From CAZAGA01 sp041912175 (GTDB lineage: Bacteria > Chloroflexota > Anaerolineae > Anaerolineales > UBA4823), in contig JAYRNN010000296.1 in NCBI GenBank assembly GCA_041912175.1, positions 1 to 10,226 on the forward strand: a stretch of 10,226 bases of DNA, in the 5' to 3' direction. Each line of letters begins with the position of its first letter. Position 1 is the stretch's first letter. Below the pieces are notes generated by a model. The model saw only the letters and a program-made list of their open reading frames with translations. It was not told the DNA's origin and did no database searches. Of this stretch, positions 1-5,413 are shown in pieces. Both the position numbers and the translations under genes were made by a program.

Positions 1-16
1 AATATAATACAGACAA

Positions 17-95
17 AAACCAGATAAATTCTATGTTTGTTTGGCAAATAATCCATAAAAAGAACTCCAAAATAAAATCCGATTATATCTGGTTT
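17..95. repeat. 10-bp perfect inverted repeat, 59-nt spacer
   Basis: The left arm AAACCAGATA (17-26) is the exact reverse complement of the right arm TATCTGGTTT (86-95). The spacer is AT-rich. The repeat could be a paired operator, a hairpin stem in a leader RNA, or chance in AT-rich DNA. Nothing in the spacer resembles a transposase or a known riboswitch core. Confidence 0.4.
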
Positions 96-126
96 GCAAT
101 TCATATGCCAACCCGATACAGGCAGG

Positions 127-132
127 TATAAT
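127..132 (+). promoter_or_regulatory. Candidate -10 box of rsmG, implying a leaderless mRNA
   Basis: A perfect TATAAT ends seven bases before the A of the rsmG ATG at 140. Initiation six to seven bases downstream of a -10 box would place the transcript start at about 139-140, on or beside the start codon. No good -35 is visible at 16-18 bp upstream; the nearest hexamer, TTGCAA (94-99), is 27 bp away. The bases before the ATG lack a well-spaced Shine-Dalgarno, with only AAGAG one base from the ATG, which fits leaderless translation. This could also be a chance match in AT-rich DNA. Confidence 0.35.
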
Positions 133-139
133 CAAGAGC

Positions 140-850
140 ATGAAGGAATTCGCGCAGAATGCGCAAAATTTACTTGGCTTAAAGCTATCCGCACAGCAAC
201 TCTCGGCATTGGAACTCTATGAAAAACAACTCCTGGAATGGAATGACCGTTTCAATTTAACCGCTATACATGAATCCAATAAAATCCGCACAAAACATTT
301 TTTGGATTCTTTAACTTGCTTGATTGCGATGCGCGATACGCCTGTTGAAAAAGTAATCGATGTGGGGACTGGAGCGGGTTTTCCGGGTTTGCCTTTAAAA
401 ATTATCTTTCCTCGAATGCAGCTTACCTTGATCGAGTCGGTAGGAAAAAAGGTAAATTTCTTGCGCCATGTCGTGAACACGCTGGGTCTTGAGGACGTTG
501 ATATTCTTCAAGGGCGCGTGGAGGTAATTGGGCAAGTTGCCAGCCATCGCCAAAAATACGACTGGGCAATCGCCCGGGCAGTAGCCGTGATGCCTGTATT
601 GGTTGAATATTTAATCCCTTTAGTGCGTGTTGGTGGGGCGGCGATCGCAATGAAAGGAGATAACGCCCCAATTGAAGTGCAAGCAGCAGATCACGCGATC
701 CAAATCCTCGGTGGTCATGTACGTAAACTAATCCCGGTTACCTTGCCCGGGGTAGTCGACGAAAGATATTTGGTTGTGATCGATAAAATCGCTGCTACAC
801 CGAACGGATACCCTCGCGGGATTGGCATACCTTCTAAGAAGCCCCTATAA
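140..850 (+). CDS. rsmG: 16S rRNA (guanine-527-N7)-methyltransferase RsmG (GidB)
   Basis: RsmG transfers a methyl group from S-adenosylmethionine to N7 of G527 in the 530 loop of 16S rRNA, in the cytoplasm. Its loss is known to give low-level streptomycin resistance in several bacteria. The 236 residues match the usual family length and the family landmarks appear in order. These are WNDRFNLTA near residues 34-42, the SAM-binding glycine-rich loop DVGTGAGFPGLPLKI at 74-88, LIES with acidic E99, KKVNFL at 103-108, GRVE at 125-128, ARAVA at 145-149, MKG at 171-173 and the C-terminal YPR...GIP.KKPL ending. The ATG at 140 is the only start that keeps the N-terminal helices. It has no clear ribosome binding site and follows a TATAAT by seven bases. 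The gene overlaps the end of recF tail to tail by 6 bp. gidB is often found next to gidA or parAB, but neither is visible here. Confidence 0.97.
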   Translation: MKEFAQNAQNLLGLKLSAQQLSALELYEKQLLEWNDRFNLTAIHESNKIRTKHFLDSLTCLIAMRDTPVEKVIDVGTGAGFPGLPLKIIFPRMQLTLIESVGKKVNFLRHVVNTLGLEDVDILQGRVEVIGQVASHRQKYDWAIARAVAVMPVLVEYLIPLVRVGGAAIAMKGDNAPIEVQAADHAIQILGGHVRKLIPVTLPGVVDERYLVVIDKIAATPNGYPRGIGIPSKKPL

Positions 851-2098
851 CACGCTGTCTTCCGTCATGATTTGGCCAGCATCGATGTGCCAGGTCTTGA
901 CCGATTGAATATATTCTCTCGAAAACAATTCCAAATCTGTTGTGGTCATCAGAGCTTGTTCGCTGTCCGCCAGCCGATTTAGCAGGTCAGCGCGGCGAAT
1001 CGGATCCAGCTCAGCAAGCACTTCATCCAGTAGTAGCACTGGCCATTCACCCGTGCGTTCCCTCATCCAGGCAGCTTCTGCCAGCTTCAAGGCCAAGACA
1101 GCCGTGCGCGCTTGCCCTCTCGAACCATACACACCGAGATCCATCTGGTTGGTGAGGAAACGCACCTCATCGCGGTGAGGACCGATTGTACTGACGCCGC
1201 GGGCGATTTCTTCAGCCCTGGAACGATTGAGGAGTTCCATAAAACGGTGCTGTATTTTTTCCAGTGGTACACTAGAACGATCAATGGCAGTGTCTAGGCG
1301 CAGGCTGAATTGACCTGATCGAGCTGGGATTGGCTCGAATGAAGGTTGATAAGAAATTCGTAACACTTCCTGGCTCTGGGTCAGTTCATTATGGATGCGC
1401 GTGGCCAGGCGTTCTAATTCCTTGATCACCTGTATACGGGTATAAATAATTTCCGCCCCACTCCGTGAAAGACGTTCATCCCAATAAGCCAATTGCCCGG
1501 CAGCCACAGCCATGTCGCTGGTTCGCTCATTGAGTTGTTTGAGCAGCGCGTTGCGCTGGGTCAGGATCTGGTTGTAATCTGTCAGGGTAGCGGCAAAATG
1601 GGGGATCGCTTGCGCCATAGCGAGGTTCAGGTATCGCCGCCGGTCATCTGGCGAACCTTCGATGATACGCAACATTTGCGGCAAAAATAGCACCGCATTA
1701 AATACACCAATAACCTCGTTAACCTTACGTTTCGCGCCATCCAATAAAATTTCTTTGCGCAGACGGCTGGCGCCGTTCACCTGAGACTCTTCGACGATGA
1801 GACGTACTTCCAGACGATGTGCTTTTGGCTGGTTAAGCGAACCCTGACCCTCAAATCGGCAAAAGGTCGCTATCAGTCTGGCCACGGATACCGGTTCCCG
1901 GTTGGCCTGAAGGTTGATTAACTGTCGTTCGTTGGAAGCATGAAATGAGGTGGATGTAGCCAAAAAATAGACTGCTTCCAATAAACTCGTCTTCCCTTGG
2001 GCATTATTGCCGACAAGGAGGATCGGGCCGCGCGGTGGCTCGATATCGAGACGGGCAAAATTCCGAAAATTCGAAAGAGACAAATGGGTGAGGTACAT
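845..2098 (-). CDS. recF: DNA replication and repair protein RecF
   Basis: RecF is an SMC-like ATPase that binds gapped DNA and, with RecO and RecR, loads RecA at stalled forks and single-strand gaps. The 417 residues are slightly longer than the common 360-380. Visible motifs are the N-terminal L.LSNFRNF (7-14), Walker A GNNAQGKTS (30-38), LPQMLRIIEGSP with DDRRRYLN (139-158), STIGPHRDE (303-311), the ABC-type signature region YGSRGQARTAVLALKLAE (324-341) and Walker B PVLLLDEVLAELD (353-365). All catalytic elements are present, so the ATPase looks intact. The ATG overlaps the def stop by one base (TAATG). Its own Shine-Dalgarno is weak, so translation is probably coupled to def. The stop TAG (845-847) lies inside the last codons of rsmG on the opposite strand. 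recF is classically in a dnaA-dnaN-recF-gyrB cluster; here it sits last in an unrelated run. Confidence 0.97.
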   Translation of the reverse strand: MYLTHLSLSNFRNFARLDIEPPRGPILLVGNNAQGKTSLLEAVYFLATSTSFHASNERQLINLQANREPVSVARLIATFCRFEGQGSLNQPKAHRLEVRLIVEESQVNGASRLRKEILLDGAKRKVNEVIGVFNAVLFLPQMLRIIEGSPDDRRRYLNLAMAQAIPHFAATLTDYNQILTQRNALLKQLNERTSDMAVAAGQLAYWDERLSRSGAEIIYTRIQVIKELERLATRIHNELTQSQEVLRISYQPSFEPIPARSGQFSLRLDTAIDRSSVPLEKIQHRFMELLNRSRAEEIARGVSTIGPHRDEVRFLTNQMDLGVYGSRGQARTAVLALKLAEAAWMRERTGEWPVLLLDEVLAELDPIRRADLLNRLADSEQALMTTTDLELFSREYIQSVKTWHIDAGQIMTEDSVL

Positions 2099-2610
2099 TA
2101 ATCCAAGGGCACAGCCTGGCCTGGTTCACCCTTGTACTCCCAGACTTTTTCGGCCCGGTCGATGAATAAGACGCCATCAAGGTGGTCGACTTCATGCTGG
2201 AAAATCCGGGCCAGCCAGCCTTTCGCTTTTATCTTCACTGGTTGGCCGCGCCGGTTCAACCCTTTTAGAGTAATCCCAGTAAACCGTTCAACATCTCCAA
2301 CATATCCAGGAATAGAAAGGCAACCTTCTGTCCCGACCTCCGCTTCCTGATCAAAGCGGACAATCTCGGGATTGACGACCGTGTACAATTTCAGAGGCGC
2401 GTCCTCATCTTCTTCATCGCCATACTCAACCACAACCACTCGTAGAGGCACATCGATCTGCGGGGCGGCCAATCCTACCCCAGGCGCTTCCCGCATGGTG
2501 TCAACCATATCATCGATTAATATCTGTAAATCAGGCCCAAAATCAGTAACTTTTCGGGCCTTTCGGCGTAAAACAGGTTCGGGGATAGTCACAATCTTGC
2601 GTACCGTCAT
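2098..2610 (-). CDS. def: Peptide deformylase
   Basis: This metallohydrolase removes the formyl group from the initiator methionine of nascent proteins at the ribosome exit. The three family motifs are intact: motif 1 GVGLAAPQI (44-52, with Q51), motif 2 EGCLS (95-99, with metal ligand C97) and motif 3 QHEVDHLDG (138-146, with metal ligands H139 and H143 and catalytic E140). The length of 170 residues is typical. Between motifs 1 and 2 lies a strongly acidic stretch, YGDEEDEDAP (63-72), probably a surface hairpin. The ATG at 2610 has a good upstream GAGGTC ribosome binding site (2614-2619). The stop codon shares a base with the recF start. def is often paired with fmt or priA, but neither is present here. 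Confidence 0.97.
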   Translation of the reverse strand: MTVRKIVTIPEPVLRRKARKVTDFGPDLQILIDDMVDTMREAPGVGLAAPQIDVPLRVVVVEYGDEEDEDAPLKLYTVVNPEIVRFDQEAEVGTEGCLSIPGYVGDVERFTGITLKGLNRRGQPVKIKAKGWLARIFQHEVDHLDGVLFIDRAEKVWEYKGEPGQAVPLD

Positions 2611-2699
2611 AAAGACCTCAACAAATCCGGTTCTCTTCTATAAAAGTATGGTATTTTACCCCGAAAGAATATTTGGGGATATTTTTTCTAAATCTATTC
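2611..2699 (-). other. 89-base spacer between the CNB/PH gene and def
   Basis: This is the only sizeable gap inside the leftward five-gene run and is AT-rich. On the minus strand it contains TAAAAT- and TATAGA-like hexamers that could serve as -10 elements for a separate def-recF promoter, but no matching -35 was found. A short C4/G4 stem (2659-2662 with 2675-2678) is too weak to call a terminator. It ends in the def ribosome binding site. Confidence 0.4.
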
Positions 2700-4343
2700 T
2701 CATTTTTTTGACTCAAGATGATATGCAACTAACCAATTAATCATCCGCTCTCGTTCTCGAGCCTCTTCCGCTTTTCGTCTTAACTGGCGTAACGCTTCCT
2801 GGTAATTCGCGACATCTTGATGGACTCGATCTGGGTTATAGACATGCAGGAAAATAAATCGGGTTTCTCCCACTGTGATAGTTACATTTCCGAAGTTCAA
2901 CAAAATCCCCAAAAATCCGCGCTCGTGCGTTACGGTTAAGATATTTTCGATGTCGGCGCTTTTGGAAAGCTCCGCGCCAATCGGTTTTTTTTCGATATCG
3001 AAAATCTGGGTTGGAGTCAGCCGATAAATATCGTTCCTCCAATCTGTGTAGCCATACCATAACCAGAAAATCAATCCGGTGAAAGCAACCATTAAACCGA
3101 GCGACCCTAATAACGTTTCACTCAAAGAAAAATCAAAGCCGATAAAAAAAACCACTCCGAACAACCACACAATTAAGAGCAAAAATGGGATCCATGTCTT
3201 CCAGACCAGGATCGGCCAAGCCTTGCGGTAAGTAATGACGCCATCCTGTTCATAACGCACTTTCAAGAAATCTCGCCACCAGGCGCGCATCCCGCCTTGT
3301 TTCTTTTCTTTGACTTTCTTTACCGGCATTTGGGGAAGTGAGCGGGGTATGGGTTGGATCAGGTCTATCGCCGATTGGGCCTGACGTTTTTGAAGTGCAG
3401 CAGCAAGCGCATCTTCCATCTGCTTTTCTTCCAATTCTTTGAATATCTGAGCAGAACGTGCGCGCAGGCCGTTAACATATGCAGCCAACACAAACGGATG
3501 GCTGGTATGTCTCATCATAATCCGGCCCGTAAAGGTTCTGACAGATACATCCCCATAGCCGATCACCCGATCGAACCATCTTTGAAAAACATCGACAGCA
3601 AGAATATTATATAAAGGGGCTTCATCTCTACTATCATACAGTAGAAGAATTTTCTCAATCCAGACCGTCCGCTGGGACGTAACCACGTAATAATCATTCC
3701 CCCAATCCAGCCATTTCCAGAGGAAGAGGATACTACCACCGGCCAGCAACAAGACGCCGAATATCGTTACAATATTATTTCCTGTCGCTCCAATTGCCAA
3801 CAATGGTAAAGATGCGATCACCATTAAAATAGGGATAATCAATCCACGAATCAAAAAAAAGACATGCTTCCGGCTGATAAAAAAGACTGACTCTTCCGGT
3901 GAAAGCCATGAGAAGCGCTTAGAAAGCGCCAGCCGGCGGCTCTGCATGGTCATCTGAATGGCCTGGCGTGTTTCTGGGTACATATCTAATATCGATTCGA
4001 AATCCTGTGATTCAAGGTAAATCACGCTACCCGATTCAAGGGCTGTAACTGTCATTGTTGGGGCTTTTCCACCTAAGAGATGTTCGTCGCCAAAATAGTC
4101 GCCTGGCTTTAGGGTAGTTATTCGATATTTTCCATGATCCAAAGCAGTATTCATTTGTAGAGTGCCTGCATAAACAATATAATATTTATTGATCAACTGT
4201 TTAGGACCGGAAAGAACATCATTTTCCTGGAATGACCTGGTCTTGAACTTGGCTGCCAATTCAAGCAATTGTTCAGACGACAGGTTATGGAACGGATATT
4301 CCCGTGCTAACAGGGCTGCGATCTTTGCCGGTTCGTCGGTCAT
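2700..4343 (-). CDS. Membrane protein with N-terminal CNB-like domain and two membrane/PH-like units
   Basis: This 547-residue protein has clear domain architecture but no assigned function. Residues about 10-130 form a cyclic-nucleotide-binding-like beta roll (IVYAGTLQM, LKPGDYFGDEHLLGG, VIYLESQDFESIL). Two similar units follow. Each has a hydrophobic hairpin pair (about 163-184 with 191-209, and about 377-402 with 410-431) followed by DWxNDxYxxT (213-222 and 434-443) and a beta-rich segment resembling bacterial PH (YdbS/YdbT-like) domains. Between them lies a charged linker (about 300-360) rich in Lys, Glu and Gln. The C terminus is a charged helix (about 515-535). The phosphate-binding cassette (84-99) has Pro where the cyclic-nucleotide-contacting Arg is expected, so classical cAMP binding is doubtful. 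The ATG has AAGGA five bases upstream. The gene begins 14 bases after the KOW-ended gene and is probably co-transcribed with it. The likely site is the cytoplasmic membrane, with the CNB and PH-like parts inside. Confidence 0.8.
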   Translation of the reverse strand: MTDEPAKIAALLAREYPFHNLSSEQLLELAAKFKTRSFQENDVLSGPKQLINKYYIVYAGTLQMNTALDHGKYRITTLKPGDYFGDEHLLGGKAPTMTVTALESGSVIYLESQDFESILDMYPETRQAIQMTMQSRRLALSKRFSWLSPEESVFFISRKHVFFLIRGLIIPILMVIASLPLLAIGATGNNIVTIFGVLLLAGGSILFLWKWLDWGNDYYVVTSQRTVWIEKILLLYDSRDEAPLYNILAVDVFQRWFDRVIGYGDVSVRTFTGRIMMRHTSHPFVLAAYVNGLRARSAQIFKELEEKQMEDALAAALQKRQAQSAIDLIQPIPRSLPQMPVKKVKEKKQGGMRAWWRDFLKVRYEQDGVITYRKAWPILVWKTWIPFLLLIVWLFGVVFFIGFDFSLSETLLGSLGLMVAFTGLIFWLWYGYTDWRNDIYRLTPTQIFDIEKKPIGAELSKSADIENILTVTHERGFLGILLNFGNVTITVGETRFIFLHVYNPDRVHQDVANYQEALRQLRRKAEEARERERMINWLVAYHLESKK

Positions 4344-4357
4344 TATTTTCCTTGCCG

Positions 4358-5410
4358 TTAGGATACTATTTCCAGGTTTGCCAATGGAAAATTTAATATT
4401 TCACCAGAGTCGAGTTTAACACTGGCAGCCACAGCCTGCAACCCATTCGGAAAAGTAAATTGCCCGATGAAATCAACCAATACACCCAAACGACCTAACT
4501 GGGAACTGCCAATGAGTCGAACGCGTTTTCCAGGCGCGAACAGACCAATGGATACTGGTTTATTGCTATCTTCCGCCCGTGTCTGATGGATGACCAGCTC
4601 TGGTCTGGTACCCATCCAGGCATCCCAGGGTTCGGCGTTGAGCGCGGCAAATTGATCCTGATTGGCGGCCAAGATTTCAAACGCGCTGGGGTTTAGCGCG
4701 TGACACCCAAATCCCTCAATTAAGAGAACAGGGATATCGATTTGGGTGGCTAGATTGGTCAGGGATGGGTGTAGTCCTGCAAGAACGATCCCGCCAAGTT
4801 TCTTATCGACTGCAGCCGAAAAAACCGCCAGGTCGCTACAATAACCGCTAACGCAGATCGCTCCCGCCATACTAGAATCTATAGATTCCAAAGTAAGTTC
4901 CTGCGCTAGGCTATCCAGGTTGACCTTGATCTTTCCCTCGCCGATCTTACCATTTCCCCAGACCCCCTGAACCAGGGCGCCATACGCCTTAACGATGACG
5001 CCTCGCTCTGGTAGGAGATCGATTACTTCGCCTGGTAGGCCAGCCTTGAGCTGCCCAGGCTGCCCGGCCAATTCTAATAGTACCTGACCATGCCCGATAT
5101 GAACCACCTTGCCTGGATAAGGAGCCCGTATAATCCGGCGCGCCAAACCGACCGGGCCGGCCAAAATGTCATTCGTTACGACAGGCGAACCTACTTTGCA
5201 AATCATTAACCGGTCCGCACGTTCAGGAGATACCCCTAATCCTCGCGCCACGTCCATAAGCAGATGGTTGCCGCGGACCAGGTCTTCGACCACCGCATCC
5301 ATTGCGCCAACCTCCTGACCTTTCCGGACCAGCAATTTTGCCTGCCGAGGCCAAACTCGTTTTCGCTCGATTACTGTGTATGGGAGAAAATAAGTGAGCG
5401 GCGCAAACAT
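4358..5410 (-). CDS. Conserved-looking protein of unknown function, barrel-like N terminus and KOW-like C terminus
   Basis: I do not recognise a named family for this 350-residue protein. Residues about 10-45 (VIERKRVWPRQAKLLVRKGQEVGAMDAVVE) and 72-114 (KVGSPVVTNDILAGP, RAPYPGKVVHIGHGQVLLEL) look like two halves of a biotinyl/lipoyl-type barrel-sandwich hybrid fold, but there is no modifiable lysine motif. A central part (about 122-160) has GEVIDLLPERGVIVKAYGAL followed by VQGVWGNGKIGEGKI. An alpha/beta segment (about 180-250) alternates hydrophobic strands such as GAICVSGY, GGIVLAGL and IPVLLIEGFG. The last 60 residues (KRVRLIGSSQLGRLGVLV through SGEILNFPLANLEIV) have the shape of a KOW domain. 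There are no membrane segments and no signal peptide. It starts three bases after the MutL-like stop, with a G-rich stretch as a possible ribosome binding site. The tight spacing suggests a partner role for the MutL-like protein, which is an inference. Confidence 0.75.
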   Translation of the reverse strand: MFAPLTYFLPYTVIERKRVWPRQAKLLVRKGQEVGAMDAVVEDLVRGNHLLMDVARGLGVSPERADRLMICKVGSPVVTNDILAGPVGLARRIIRAPYPGKVVHIGHGQVLLELAGQPGQLKAGLPGEVIDLLPERGVIVKAYGALVQGVWGNGKIGEGKIKVNLDSLAQELTLESIDSSMAGAICVSGYCSDLAVFSAAVDKKLGGIVLAGLHPSLTNLATQIDIPVLLIEGFGCHALNPSAFEILAANQDQFAALNAEPWDAWMGTRPELVIHQTRAEDSNKPVSIGLFAPGKRVRLIGSSQLGRLGVLVDFIGQFTFPNGLQAVAASVKLDSGEILNFPLANLEIVS

Positions 5411-5413
5411 GAT

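Larger units (their letters stand above)
1..139. other. AT-rich intergenic leader upstream of rsmG
   Basis: This is non-coding sequence from the window edge to the rsmG start, and no convincing reading frame crosses it. It is strongly AT-rich compared with the genes. It contains a perfect 10-bp inverted repeat (17-26 and 86-95) and a consensus TATAAT hexamer (127-132), both listed separately. The gene to its left lies outside the window, so whether this is a divergent or a tandem spacer is unknown. Confidence 0.6.

Noticed and set aside
2655..2688. Stem of CCCC and GGGG followed by a T-rich run, resembling a plus-strand terminator
   Set aside because: The perfect stem is only 4 bp, and no plus-strand gene ends here. 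The minus-strand direction lacks a U run.
2372..2740. Plus-strand open frame of 122 codons across def and the following spacer
   Set aside because: It is antisense to the deformylase motifs. Its translation is low-complexity (Ser/Thr runs) caused by the acidic codons of def.
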